A DNA stretch of 64,000 nucleotides from CAVTWS01 sp963738445 (GCA_963738445.1 CAVTWS010000012.1:62001-126000), one strand, 5' to 3'. Positions 44,431 through 53,151 are shown, numbered from the stretch's first letter. A program made the numbers and translations. The notes: a model not told the origin generated them from the sequence alone.

Positions 44431-45309
44431 GTGAGCGGCGGTGATCACCGGGCCGCCTTGAGGCTTTCGGTCGCGACTCCGGTGGTGACGATGGCGGCCG
44501 GTGCCCGCGCCGGTTGGGAGGCCGACGGCACCATCGACGACGTGGCCCGGATCGCCGAAGCCGCCGATCGGTGGGGCTACCACCACCTCACCTGCTCGGA
44601 GCACATCGGCGTTCCCACGGCCGAGGCGCCGAGGCGGGGCGCCCGCTACTGGGACCCGTTGGCCACGTTCGGCTTCATCGCCGCCCGGACGTCACGGATC
44701 CGGTTGGCCACCAACGTGCTCGTCCTCGGCTACCACCACCCACTCGAGATCGCCAAGCGATACGGCACCCTCGACCTGGTGAGCGGCGGCCGGCTCATCC
44801 TCGGTGTCGGTGTCGGCACGTTGAAGGAGGAGTTCGACCTTCTCGGTGCGCCGTTCGACGACCGCGGGGCGCGGGCCGACGACGCCCTGCGGGCCCTTCG
44901 GGCGTCGCTGTCCCAGCCCGAGCCGTCGTACGAGGGCCCGTACCACTCGTTCGAAGGCCTGATCATCGACCCGTGCGCCGTGCAGACCCGCGTGCCGATC
45001 TGGATCGGGGGCCGGACGCTTCGGTCACTGCGCCGGGCGGCTGCCCTCGCCGACGGCTGGTGCCCGTTTGCCGTGAGTCTGACCGAGGCGCGCCGATGGC
45101 TCGACCAGGTCGAGCTCCCGCCTGGCTTCGAAGTGGTGCTCGGCCCCGAGCGCCGTTTCGATCCGATCGGCGCCCCCGACGCCACAGCCGAGTCGCTCGG
45201 CCTGCTGGCCGCCGCCGGCGCCACCATCGCCTCCGCCCAGCTCGTCCACCGCTCGCTGGGCCACTACCTCGAGCAGCTCGAGGCCCTGGCGATCTCCGCG
45301 GGCGAGTAG
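44431..45309 (+). CDS. LLM-class (probably F420-dependent) oxidoreductase
   Basis: 292 residues starting at GTG. A TIM barrel of the luciferase-like monooxygenase superfamily: EAADRWGYHHLTCSEHIGVP, FIAARTSRIRLATNVLVLGY, HHPLEIAKRYGTLDLVSGGR and LILGVGVGTLKEEFDLLGA. The pattern matches F420-dependent actinobacterial oxidoreductases rather than FMN luciferases. It reduces or oxidises an unknown organic substrate. A broken second LLM gene lies immediately downstream on the other strand. Confidence 0.88.
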   Translation: MSGGDHRAALRLSVATPVVTMAAGARAGWEADGTIDDVARIAEAADRWGYHHLTCSEHIGVPTAEAPRRGARYWDPLATFGFIAARTSRIRLATNVLVLGYHHPLEIAKRYGTLDLVSGGRLILGVGVGTLKEEFDLLGAPFDDRGARADDALRALRASLSQPEPSYEGPYHSFEGLIIDPCAVQTRVPIWIGGRTLRSLRRAAALADGWCPFAVSLTEARRWLDQVELPPGFEVVLGPERRFDPIGAPDATAESLGLLAAAGATIASAQLVHRSLGHYLEQLEALAISAGE

Positions 45310-45313
45310 GCGA

Positions 45314-45520
45314 TCAGCCGGAGGTGCCGAACCGTTCGTCGATCGCGTCCTTGACCATAGGCGGCGCAGCAGCACGATGCGCTGAGTGATGCCGGCTAGG
45401 TAGCCGAACGCCACGAACGGATCGTGAAACGGGTCGGACTCGTGGTACGGGCCCCACAGGGAGTCGACGGCGATGCCGATGTCGTGCAGCGTGCCTCCGT
45501 TCTGGTCGGGCTCTCGTCCG
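45314..45520 (-). pseudogene. Remnant of an LLM-class oxidoreductase with large internal deletion
   Basis: The minus strand reads HDIGIAVDSLWGPYHESDPF and DPFVAFGYLAGITQRIVLL, from the N-terminal third of an LLM-class oxidoreductase, then after a frame change LVKDAIDERFGTSG and the stop, which is a typical C-terminus. Some 600 or more bases between the two are missing near 45360. The start is also unclear. It is convergent with the intact LLM gene. Confidence 0.6.
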
Positions 45521-45596
45521 GGTGTCGAATGGCGGTGGGCGAAGGTGAGGTGAGAACCCGTCCGGCTTTGACAAGCTGTAGGAGGATGACCGCAAC

Positions 45597-46280
45597 ATGG
45601 GTTCGATGAGCAACATGGGCTCCAACGCGGCCGCGGGTCAGGCGCCGGCGGAGCCCCGAGGGCTGGCCGAGCAGGCAGTCGCGCAACGGCGCGACATCGT
45701 CGCCGCCACCATCGAACGTGCCGCCCTCGATCTCTTCGCAGCACGCGGCGTGGACGACGTGACCATGAACGAGGTGGCCGCCGCCGCTGGGGTCGCCGTG
45801 CGAACGGTGTACCGGTACTTCCCGGCCAAGGAGGACATCACCCTGGGCGTGCCCATGCGGGGCGCGCGCGCCATGTCGGTGGCGATCCTCTCGCGCCCCG
45901 TTTCGGAGACACCGTTCGAAGCTCTGCGCAACGGCTTGCAGGACGTCGCCCGGACCCTCGACACCGATGAGTTGCAGCGCTGGTTCACCGCCCTCGGCGG
46001 CAACGGGCGGCTGATCCGGCGGGCGTACTCGGTGAGCACCCAGGCGCTCGTCGAGGCGCTGGCCGAGCGCGCCGGCCTGCCGCCCACCGACCTGTGGCCG
46101 GAGATGGCCGGCACGATGGTGGCGAGCGCGCTGTTGGTCGGCCAGCATCGGTGGTCGACCCTGGGAGGTGACCTGGCGGCCCACCAGTTGGCCGCGTTGG
46201 ACATCGCCGGCGCCGGGATCGCGTCGTTTTCTCAGAGTGGGGTGCATGGGGGTGTGCGCCGACGGTCCGGGAGTCGCTGA
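45597..46280 (+). CDS. TetR family transcriptional regulator
   Basis: 227 residues. The HTH domain (residues 30-80) reads DIVAATIERAALDLFAARGV, DVTMNEVAAAAGVAVRTVYR and YFPAKEDITLG. A low-complexity N-terminal tail (MGSMSNMGSNAAAGQ) precedes it, so a later start is possible. The C-terminal part fits the MftR-like/TetR_C ligand domain. It converges on the SDR operon 46283-48473 and is a candidate regulator of it, with a possible site at 48540-48556. Confidence 0.9.
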   Translation: MGSMSNMGSNAAAGQAPAEPRGLAEQAVAQRRDIVAATIERAALDLFAARGVDDVTMNEVAAAAGVAVRTVYRYFPAKEDITLGVPMRGARAMSVAILSRPVSETPFEALRNGLQDVARTLDTDELQRWFTALGGNGRLIRRAYSVSTQALVEALAERAGLPPTDLWPEMAGTMVASALLVGQHRWSTLGGDLAAHQLAALDIAGAGIASFSQSGVHGGVRRRSGSR

Positions 46281-46282
46281 AG

Positions 46283-47092
46283 TCACCCGGGCATGACGCC
46301 GCCGGCGTCGACGGGGATGCTCTGCCCGGTGATGGTGCGGGCCTCGTCGCTGGCCAGGAAGAGGGCCAAGTTCGCGACATCGTCGGTGGTGGAGATGTCG
46401 CGGAGCGCGACGTTCTGGAGGTGACGGGCTCGGTGCTCGGCCTCGTCGACGCCCTGCTCGGCGGCCGTGCGCTTGATCCAGTTCCGCCACAGCTCGGTGT
46501 CGATGCTGCCCGGCACGATGCAGTTGCACCGGATGCCGTACGGGCCGGTCTCGAGGGCGACCACCTTCGTGAAGGCGCGCAAGGAGGCCTTGGCGGTGAC
46601 GTAGTGCGACTTGCGGGGCATGCCGTTGTACCCGGCGGTCGACGAGAAGTTGAGGACGACGCCGGTGCGGCGCTCGAGCATCGACTGGCGCAGGACCTCG
46701 CGGGTGCACAGCATCGCCGCGGTGACGTCGATGGCGATGGTGGCGTTCCAGTTCTCCAGCGTCTGCTCCCAGATGTAGCGGTCGATGCCGGGCGCCGCGG
46801 CGTTGTTGCACATGATGTCGACCTGTCCGAACTCGTCGACGGCTCGCCGGACCATGGCCTCGACCTCGTCCTCGTTCGTCACGTCAGCACGCATGGCGAT
46901 CGCGCCCGGGCCGGCGAGCCGGGCCGCCTCCTCCACGAGCTCGGCCCGGCGGGCGGCGAGCAGGACGCGTGCGCCTTCGCGCACGAACAGCGCGCCCATG
47001 ACCGGGCCGAGACCGGTGCTGGCGCCGGTGATGATCGCCACCTTCCCCTCGAGTCGCCCGGAGGGCTCCGTCCCCTCGAGTCGTCCCGTCAT
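46283..47092 (-). CDS. SDR family oxidoreductase
   Basis: 269 residues, intact. MTGRLEGTEPSGRLEGKVAI at the start shows a near-perfect repeat of GRLEG. KVAIITGASTGLGPVMGAL is the cofactor motif; MRADVTNEDEVEAMV and MCNNAAAPG follow. The catalytic Ser is in LNFSSTAGYNG and YxxxK is YVTAKASL. The C-terminus reads TITGQSIPVDAGGVMPG. It ends the operon SDR-SnoaL-SDR, and its ATG overlaps the SnoaL stop as ATGA. Likely a hydroxyacyl or alcohol dehydrogenase. Confidence 0.91.
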   Translation of the reverse strand: MTGRLEGTEPSGRLEGKVAIITGASTGLGPVMGALFVREGARVLLAARRAELVEEAARLAGPGAIAMRADVTNEDEVEAMVRRAVDEFGQVDIMCNNAAAPGIDRYIWEQTLENWNATIAIDVTAAMLCTREVLRQSMLERRTGVVLNFSSTAGYNGMPRKSHYVTAKASLRAFTKVVALETGPYGIRCNCIVPGSIDTELWRNWIKRTAAEQGVDEAEHRARHLQNVALRDISTTDDVANLALFLASDEARTITGQSIPVDAGGVMPG

Positions 47093-47568
47093 GGTGTCTC
47101 CCCCTCGAGTGCGGTCCTGAAGAGCTCCCGGCCCGCTCCCGTCTCGTCGAGCAGCCGGTTGGTCCGCTGCCGGATGCGCCACCCGGCCGACGGTGTTCGT
47201 TCGAGCTGCCAGCGCACCGCGCTGACCCGCCACAGGAACCAGCGTTCGTCCTCGCGTCGCAGGACGAACGAGTACGACAAGGCGGTGGCGGTGTCGCCGT
47301 CGAGATCGATGCGCAGTGGGCCGGTGAAGTGGCCGACACCGGTCGCGATGAGGCCCTGGTGGCTGTCGCCCCGGAGCATGGCGTCGACGCCGGCGCTGCC
47401 CTCGTGCGGGGTGCCCGATGCGTCCCAGTCGTACCGGCCGTCGTCGAGCCAAAGCTGCCCGGCCGCGGTGGTGAGACCGGCGTCGGCGGCCGGACCGTAG
47501 GTGAGCACGAGCCGGCGGATGTCGGCCTCGTCCTCCAGGCGTCGGAGTCTGGTCTCGATGTCGGTCAT
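47089..47568 (-). CDS. SnoaL-like (NTF2-fold) protein
   Basis: 159 residues, intact: MTDIETRLRRLEDEADIRRL, VLTYGPAADAG and TTAAGQLWLDDGRYDWDASG are the helices and first strands of a SnoaL_4 protein; VGHFTGPLRIDLDGDTATAL and SAVRWQLERTPSAGWRIRQR give the later strands. Such proteins include cyclases, dehydratases and isomerases. Both ends overlap neighbours by ATGA, so it is translated together with the two SDRs and probably belongs to the same pathway. Confidence 0.85.
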   Translation of the reverse strand: MTDIETRLRRLEDEADIRRLVLTYGPAADAGLTTAAGQLWLDDGRYDWDASGTPHEGSAGVDAMLRGDSHQGLIATGVGHFTGPLRIDLDGDTATALSYSFVLRREDERWFLWRVSAVRWQLERTPSAGWRIRQRTNRLLDETGAGRELFRTALEGETP

Positions 47569-48473
47569 GAGCGGGCGGGTCCGAGGAGCTGGGCGGGCAC
47601 GATGTGGTCGAGCTCGGCCTGTTCCCACAGGTGCGGTTTGGCCTCCTTGACGATGGTGGAGACGATCTCGAGGTGCGACCATCGGGTGACCGTCCCGCCC
47701 GAGACGCCGAACACTTCGCCGTTGACGTCGGCGGCCGCGTCGGAACACAGCCAGGTGATCATGGGCGCCACGCACTCCGCCGGTGGCAGGTAATGCTGGG
47801 CCCATTGATCCTCGGGCACGCCGGCGGCCTGGAGGGCGGCGTCGACTTGGTCCTTGTAGACGTCGAACAGCCGGGTGGCGGCGCCGGGCGCGTAGCAGTT
47901 GAACGTGACCCCGCTCCCGCGATGCTGGGTGGCCAGGTCGCGGATCATGCCGATCCCGCCGTTGAACACCGCGGCGCCCGTGGGGTTGGCCTGGGTGCCG
48001 CGAGCGATCTCCGAGGTGGCGAACAGCACCCGTCCCCAGCCGCGCTCGAGCATGGCCGGGACCGCAGCTCGGGCGAGCCAGAACTTCTGGCCGAGGTAGA
48101 GATCGACGAGCCGCTGCCAGGAGGTGTCGCTGCTCCCGAGGCCGGTGAGACCGGAGTCGACGAGCGCGCCGGCATTGGCGACGACGATGTCACACGCTCC
48201 GAACGCGTCGACCGCGGTGCGGACGGCGCTCTCGCAGCCGGCCGCCTCGGCGATGGAGTCGTAGTTGGCCACCGCCGTGCCGCCCCGGGCGACGATCTCG
48301 GCCACGCACCCGTCGGCGGCCTCGGAGCTGAACCCCTCCCCCCGGGTGTCGGTGCCCAGGTCGTTCACCACGACGGCGGCGCCCTGAGCCGCCAATCCGA
48401 GGGCGATGGCGCGGCCGATGCCGTTGCCGGCCCCGGTCACGAGCGCTGTGCGTCCGGTGAGCCTGTTGTCCAC
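47565..48473 (-). CDS. SDR family oxidoreductase (hydroxyacyl-dehydrogenase-like)
   Basis: 302 residues from GTG 48473 with GAAGGA about 8 bases upstream. RTALVTGAGNGIGRAIALGL and AVVVNDLGTDTRGEGFSSEA resemble the dehydrogenase domain of multifunctional enzyme type 2 (NDLG suggests NAD binding). CDIVVANAGALVD follows, and the catalytic Ser lies in VLFATSEIARG. The usual YxxxK is replaced by FNGGIGM, so catalysis may differ from classical SDRs. First gene of the three-gene operon ending at 46283; divergent from the SDR at 48634. Confidence 0.86.
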   Translation of the reverse strand: MDNRLTGRTALVTGAGNGIGRAIALGLAAQGAAVVVNDLGTDTRGEGFSSEAADGCVAEIVARGGTAVANYDSIAEAAGCESAVRTAVDAFGACDIVVANAGALVDSGLTGLGSSDTSWQRLVDLYLGQKFWLARAAVPAMLERGWGRVLFATSEIARGTQANPTGAAVFNGGIGMIRDLATQHRGSGVTFNCYAPGAATRLFDVYKDQVDAALQAAGVPEDQWAQHYLPPAECVAPMITWLCSDAAADVNGEVFGVSGGTVTRWSHLEIVSTIVKEAKPHLWEQAELDHIVPAQLLGPARS

Positions 48474-48539
48474 GTTGGGTCCTTCGTGTCCCGGTGGCCG
48501 CGCCGGCGACACCGGAGCTGTGACACCTGTCCTGCTAGG

Positions 48540-48556
48540 GTGGCAGATTATGCCAC
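48540..48556. promoter_or_regulatory. Inverted repeat between divergent SDR genes
   Basis: GTGGCA - GATTA - TGCCAC, 6-base perfect arms with a 5-base spacer, in the 160-base region between the divergent genes at 48473 (minus) and 48634 (plus). The size fits a TetR-type operator; the TetR encoded at 45597-46280 is the nearest candidate. Confidence 0.5.
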
Positions 48557-48633
48557 AAGCCCATGGCCGTTGACCGGCTGGCCTCGGGGCATGTGGGAAT
48601 TTGGGGATCGGACCCGCACCGGGAGGAGATGCG

Positions 48634-49407
48634 ATGGGACAACTCGATGGGATGGTCGCGGTGGTCACCGGCGCCGGGCGCGGCATAGGGCGGGCGATCG
48701 CCCTGCGCTACGCCGCTGAAGGCGCAACCCTCGTGGCGTCGTCGCGCACGAAGGGCGAGCTCGACGACCTGGTTCACGTCGCCGGGCTCGGCGCCGACCG
48801 GGGCGTGGCCGTGGTGGCCGACGCCATGGACCGCGACGAAGCCCGCCGCCCCGTCACCGAGGCCCTCGAGCGCTTCGGACGGATCGACATCGTGGTGAAC
48901 AACGTCGGGGGCCACACCGGGGGGAGCTCGAACCCCTTCGACGCCGACGACGCCGGCTTCGAGAAGACCCTCGTCCTCACGCTGACCTCTCACTGGTGGA
49001 CCACGTCGGCGGCGTTGCCGCACATGCGGGATCAGGGCCGTGGGCGGATCATCTGCATCGGGTCGGGCGCCTCCACCCACACCGGAGGCTCTGTGGCCTA
49101 CACCACGGCGAAGCACGGGCTCGTCGGGTTCGTGCGTCAGCTGGCGTCGGAGTCGGCCCGCTTCGGGATCAACGTCAACCTGCTGTGCCCGGGCACCACG
49201 CAGACGTCGCTCCTCGACCTCGATCGGATCGCCGAACGGTGGGGAACCACCCCCGCGGACGCCGAGGCGAGACTCACCGCCGACGCGCTCCAGAAGCGCA
49301 TCCTCAAGCCCGAGGAGATCGCCGGGATGGCCACCCTCCTCGCCGGCGCCGATGGATCGGGCATCACCGGCCAGGTCATCAACGTCGACGCCGGATACAA
49401 GGTCTGA
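48634..49407 (+). CDS. SDR family oxidoreductase
   Basis: 257 residues, intact; ATG after GGGAGGAG. VAVVTGAGRGIGRAIALRYA is the cofactor motif, SSRTKGELDDL suggests NADPH, and DIVVNNVGGH is the NNAG variant. The catalytic Ser is in CIGSGASTHT and YxxxK is YTTAKHGL. C-terminus GITGQVINVDAGYKV. It is followed 14 bases later by the second AttH-like gene and then by a phosphotransferase gene, forming an apparent operon to 51687. Confidence 0.9.
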   Translation: MGQLDGMVAVVTGAGRGIGRAIALRYAAEGATLVASSRTKGELDDLVHVAGLGADRGVAVVADAMDRDEARRPVTEALERFGRIDIVVNNVGGHTGGSSNPFDADDAGFEKTLVLTLTSHWWTTSAALPHMRDQGRGRIICIGSGASTHTGGSVAYTTAKHGLVGFVRQLASESARFGINVNLLCPGTTQTSLLDLDRIAERWGTTPADAEARLTADALQKRILKPEEIAGMATLLAGADGSGITGQVINVDAGYKV

Positions 49408-49421
49408 GGTCGAAGGCACGC

Positions 49422-50576
49422 ATGGATGGGACCATCGGCAGGCTGCACCTCGCCGACGAAGGGTTGAACCACCAGATCGTCGACACGTTCGCCACCGTCA
49501 ACGAGAGCGACCTGGCCTGGACGGAGAAGGTGTGGGGGTCGCTAGCGGCCGTCGACGGATCGCTGCAGGTCGGCTTCGGCCTGGGCAAGTACGCCAACCG
49601 CGGGGTCATGGATGGCTTCGCCGCGGTCTCCCGGGGCCGCTCGCAGTGGACGGTGCGGGCGAGCCGCGACCTGTCCCGGACGCCGGAGGACATCTCGGTC
49701 GGCCCGATCAGGTACGAGGTCGTCGAGCCGCTCCATCGGGTTCGATTCGTGCTCGAGCCGAACGACGTGCAGCCGATCTCGTTCGATCTCGAGCTGGCCG
49801 GCGTCCTCCCGCCGTCGTTCGAGGACCGCAACCTCAAACGCAACCCTCGCACCGGTCGGATCGACGTCAACGTGATCCGCTACCACCAGGGCGGCTGGGC
49901 GACGGGCACCGTGACCGTCGACGACGTGACCCACCAGATCGCTCCCGACACCTGGTTCGGGTTTCGTGACCACTCGTGGGGGGTGCGTCAGGCGGTGGGT
50001 GCTCCGGTCGCCGATGTGCGCCCGGCTCGGGCCGTGGTCACGCAGCGGCCCAGCGGGTTCAAGTGGTCCCCGATGTTCCTGCGCCGCCCCGACGGCTCGA
50101 ACTACGAGATGGCCATCCATGTGGCGGAAGGCATCGACGTGTCGTCCGCGTACCTCATCGAGGCCGACGGCCGCCACGAGGAGCTTCGCCGGGTGACGCC
50201 GCAGATGCGCTACGACACCCGGACCCGATTCGTGCTCGGCGGCGAGCTCGTGGTCACCACCGAGGCCGGCGACGAACGCCGCGTCGCGGTGGAGCGGGTG
50301 GGCGATTGCGGGATCTTCCTCAAGCTCGGTGGGTACGGACCGTGGAAGGGTCACAAGCACGGGTCGTGGATGGGTTCCCTCGTGGTCGACGGCGAGCACA
50401 TCGAGGACTGCTGGGACGACGAACACCTCCCCCTGCTGGGCCAGCTCCGCGACACCCCGATCCGGGTCACCGAGGGCGACGCCCAGGGGTTCGGGATCAT
50501 GGAGAGCATGATGTACGGCGAGTGGCCCGATCTCGGGCTGACCGCCGAGTCCGATCACCGCGTCGAGTACAGCTGA
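49422..50576 (+). CDS. AttH/CrtC-like lipocalin-fold protein
   Basis: 384 residues, intact; ATG after GAAGG. Beta-rich two-domain protein: DLAWTEKVWGSLAAVDGSLQ, GFGLGKYANRGVMDGFAAVS, PDTWFGFRDHSWGVRQAVGA and GPWKGHKHGSWMGSLVVDGE. The FGFRDHSWGVR motif is characteristic of a DUF7064/7065-like actinobacterial group. It is a distant paralogue of the protein at 42517-43614. Function unknown; probably binds a hydrophobic intermediate handled by the flanking SDR and phosphotransferase. Confidence 0.72.
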   Translation: MDGTIGRLHLADEGLNHQIVDTFATVNESDLAWTEKVWGSLAAVDGSLQVGFGLGKYANRGVMDGFAAVSRGRSQWTVRASRDLSRTPEDISVGPIRYEVVEPLHRVRFVLEPNDVQPISFDLELAGVLPPSFEDRNLKRNPRTGRIDVNVIRYHQGGWATGTVTVDDVTHQIAPDTWFGFRDHSWGVRQAVGAPVADVRPARAVVTQRPSGFKWSPMFLRRPDGSNYEMAIHVAEGIDVSSAYLIEADGRHEELRRVTPQMRYDTRTRFVLGGELVVTTEAGDERRVAVERVGDCGIFLKLGGYGPWKGHKHGSWMGSLVVDGEHIEDCWDDEHLPLLGQLRDTPIRVTEGDAQGFGIMESMMYGEWPDLGLTAESDHRVEYS

Positions 50577-50592
50577 GCACGGGGCAGGCGAG

Positions 50593-51687
50593 ATGACCGA
50601 TCATGACGTGACCGAACGGCTGGCTCGATGGTTCCGGAGTCAGGTGACCGATGCCGACGACGTGTCGGTGTCGGGCCTCGACCGGGTCGACCTCGGCCAT
50701 TCGGCTGAGATGCTGATGCTCACCCTCGTGGCCACCCGGGGTGGGCAGGCGGAGGACCAGGAGGTGGTCATTCGGATGCGGCCCCCCGAACCCGGCCTGC
50801 TCGAGCCGTACGACCTCGAGCGGCAGTTCCGGATCCTGCGGGCGCTGGAACCGACCGATGTCCTCGCGCCCCGAGCCCTGTGGTTCGAGCCGACGGGCGA
50901 CGTGCTCGGACGGCCGTTCCTCGTCATGGCCCGGGTCGATGGTGAGGTCTTCGAGCAAGACACCCCGGCCGCGGCCGCCGACGATCCCGACCTCGTGCCC
51001 CGGATGGCGATGAGCCTCATCGACCAGATCGCCACCGTGCACCGCGTCGACCGGCATGCCACCGCGCTCCACGCCCTGGGCGACGGGCGGACGTACCTCG
51101 ACCGCGAGCTCGACCGGTGGGCGGCCGAGATCCGCCGCGTCCAGCGCGGCCCGCTCCCGGCCCTCGAGCGGCTCCACGACGAGTTGCGCCGTCGTCAGCC
51201 CGAGCCCAGCGAGCGGGTGACGCTCGTGCACGGCGACCCGAAGCCCGGCAACTTCGCCTTCGACGGACGTGGCGAGGTGTCGGCGGTGTTCGACTGGGAG
51301 CTCACCGACGCGGGCGATCCCCTGGCCGACATCGGCTACTTCGAGGTGCTGTGGCAGATCCCGGCCGGGTTGGCCGCCCATCCCACCGCCCCGCCCATCG
51401 ACGACCTGCTCGCCCGGTACGAGGAGCGGTCGGGGATCGTGGTCCGACATCGGGAGTGGTACCGGGCGTTCCAGGTCTACAAGCTCGGCGCCATCCAACT
51501 CGTCGGCTCGATGCTCGCCGATTCGGGGCACTGGAACGACCCTCGGGCCCTGGGTATGGCGCACGGGATCCAGCTCATGACGCCGATCGGGCTGCGGGAC
51601 CTGGGCCTCGACCCCGACCTCGAGATGGGCCCCATCTTCCCGCGACCCGAGCGGATGGAGGCTCTCCGACGCTCAGGAGGGCGATGA
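50593..51687 (+). CDS. Phosphotransferase family protein (ACAD10/APH-like kinase fold)
   Basis: 364 residues, intact. The N-lobe includes VSGLDRVDLGHSAEMLMLTL and QEVVIRMRPPEPGLLEPYDL (Arg in the place of the usual ATP-binding Lys). RPFLVMARVDGEVF precedes the C-lobe. The catalytic loop is TLVHGDPKPGNFAFDGR and the metal motif is VFDWELTDAGDPLADIG. Family members linked to acyl-CoA metabolism phosphorylate hydroxyacyl-CoAs. It starts 16 bases after the AttH-like gene and closes that operon. Confidence 0.87.
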   Translation: MTDHDVTERLARWFRSQVTDADDVSVSGLDRVDLGHSAEMLMLTLVATRGGQAEDQEVVIRMRPPEPGLLEPYDLERQFRILRALEPTDVLAPRALWFEPTGDVLGRPFLVMARVDGEVFEQDTPAAAADDPDLVPRMAMSLIDQIATVHRVDRHATALHALGDGRTYLDRELDRWAAEIRRVQRGPLPALERLHDELRRRQPEPSERVTLVHGDPKPGNFAFDGRGEVSAVFDWELTDAGDPLADIGYFEVLWQIPAGLAAHPTAPPIDDLLARYEERSGIVVRHREWYRAFQVYKLGAIQLVGSMLADSGHWNDPRALGMAHGIQLMTPIGLRDLGLDPDLEMGPIFPRPERMEALRRSGGR

Positions 51688-51848
51688 CGTAGACCGGACA
51701 GCACCGAACAGCACCACCTGGGTCGTCGTGAGCTCGGCGAGCAACACGGGTGCGGCGACGCCGCTGCCCAGCCGAGCACGAGGTTCAGCGTCCCGGTGTG
51801 ACGTCCTGCGCCGGCGAACGCGACGACCTTGGTCACGATGCCCACCAT
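51673..51848 (-). pseudogene. Small hydrophobic protein, frame-disrupted
   Basis: An ATG at 51848 follows the TAG of the SDR gene by 2 bases. Two frames give MVGIVTKVVAFAGAGRHTGT, LNLVLG, then GSGVAAPVLLAELTTTQVVL, FGAVRSTSS and a stop at 51673 that overlaps the tail of the phosphotransferase gene on the other strand. It looks like a short membrane protein of 58 residues with one frame change near 51770. Family not recognised. Confidence 0.3.
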
Positions 51849-51850
51849 CC

Positions 51851-52693
51851 CTACGTCTCGGCGGGGGGCAGCAGTCCCAGATCTCGGGCGATGTCCTGTG
51901 CTTCGTGGTAGCTGCCGTTGTCGAACTCGCCGGCTCCGTCGACGATCAGCCAGGCGATGGCTGCGCCGACGGGTTCGGGGTCGACGCCGCCGCGCGCGCC
52001 GACTGCCGACAGGGCGCTGACGAGTTGGACCCGTTCGGTGACCACATACCCGGGGTCGACCGTGTAGGCCCGGATCCCGGCGGCGCCGTACTCGTTGGCC
52101 AGCCGGTCGGCGACGCGGTGGAAGCCGGCCTTGGCGGCGACGTAGGTGAGGGCGGCGCCGCCCTTTCCGATGGGGCGACGGAGCTGGTACTTGCCCGAGC
52201 CGGCGCCGATGTTCACCACCGTGCCACCGCCTCGCTCGACCATGTGGCCGACCGTGCGATGAAGCAGGAGCAGCTGAGCCGTCAGATTGCCCCACACTCG
52301 CTTGACGATGTCGTCGGGGTCGGAGTCGAGGAACGGGAGGTGGCCGCCGTCGGACACGTAGATCGCGTTGTTGACCACCACGTCGAGGTGCCCGAGCCCG
52401 GCGATCGCTCGATCGACCGCAGGCACGAGCGCGTCGCGATCGAGCAGGTCGAGCGGCACCTGCACCGCTCGACTCCCTCGAGCCTCGATCTCGGCGGCTG
52501 TCGACTCGAGGCTGCCGGGAAGCACGATCTCCGGGTCGGAGGTGCGAGCACTCGGATCACCCTCGCGCACCGTGCGCGCCGTGATGGCGACGTCGTAGCC
52601 GCGCTCGGCGAGCGCGATCGCGGTGGCGCGACCGATACCCCGACTCGCTCCGGTCACCAGGGCTGTCGGCCGGGGGGCGGTGTCGATGGTCAT
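51851..52693 (-). CDS. SDR family NAD(P)-dependent oxidoreductase
   Basis: 280 residues, intact, starting MTIDTAPRPTALVTGASRGI. The cofactor loop is TGASRGIG, ITARTVREGD indicates NADP, and DVVVNNAIYVSDG is the NNAG region. The catalytic Ser lies in NIGAGSGKYQLR and YxxxK is TYVAAKAGF. A Gly-rich insertion (RRPIGKGGAAL) precedes YxxxK. The last residues QDIARDLGLLPPAET extend beyond the usual SDR core. It follows a broken MarR-like gene on the same strand, which may once have regulated it. Confidence 0.9.
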   Translation of the reverse strand: MTIDTAPRPTALVTGASRGIGRATAIALAERGYDVAITARTVREGDPSARTSDPEIVLPGSLESTAAEIEARGSRAVQVPLDLLDRDALVPAVDRAIAGLGHLDVVVNNAIYVSDGGHLPFLDSDPDDIVKRVWGNLTAQLLLLHRTVGHMVERGGGTVVNIGAGSGKYQLRRPIGKGGAALTYVAAKAGFHRVADRLANEYGAAGIRAYTVDPGYVVTERVQLVSALSAVGARGGVDPEPVGAAIAWLIVDGAGEFDNGSYHEAQDIARDLGLLPPAET

Positions 52694-52738
52694 CGGCGTC
52701 TCGTTTCGTGGTCGGTCGGTTGGTTCGAGCATCAGGGC

Positions 52739-53022
52739 TTAGAGTGGCGGGGAGGCGGTGCGGCGGACCGGCGGGGTCAGGCGGACGTCCTCCACCTCGC
52801 TGAGGATCTTCGTGCCGGCCGGCGTGAGAGTGAGCCACATCTTGCGCTTGTCGGCTTCGTGGGTCTGGCGCCCGGGGAGCGGACAGCCCCGACGGGCTCA
52901 CGACGTGTGTCGTGCCGGCGAACCGCTGCTGCACCCGGTCGCGCGGGGGTGAGACGGGAGATGGCGTGGATGAACGCCGCGATCTGCTCGATGGTCGGAT
53001 CGATTCGCTTGCGGCTCGTCAT
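52739..53022 (-). pseudogene. MarR family regulator with internal deletion
   Basis: Starts MTSRKRIDPTIEQIAAFIHA followed by ISRLT; another frame gives DRVQQRFAGTTHVV, and a third gives QTHEADKRKMWLTLTPAGTK and ILSEVEDVRLTPPV before the stop. These are the first helix and the wing/C-terminal helix of a MarR regulator. The recognition helix region between them is missing (about 150 bases near 52890), so the product could not bind DNA. Confidence 0.6.
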
Positions 53023-53151
53023 CAGCGAGTCACCTCGTGTCCTGTCTGCCGGTCCGGGGTGCCGCGAAGGTCCGTAGCCGTTCCCGTCGAGTGTGCCATG
53101 CATCGAGTCGGCGGTGGGCCTGGCCGCAGCGCCTGATGCTGCTCCGCTCGG

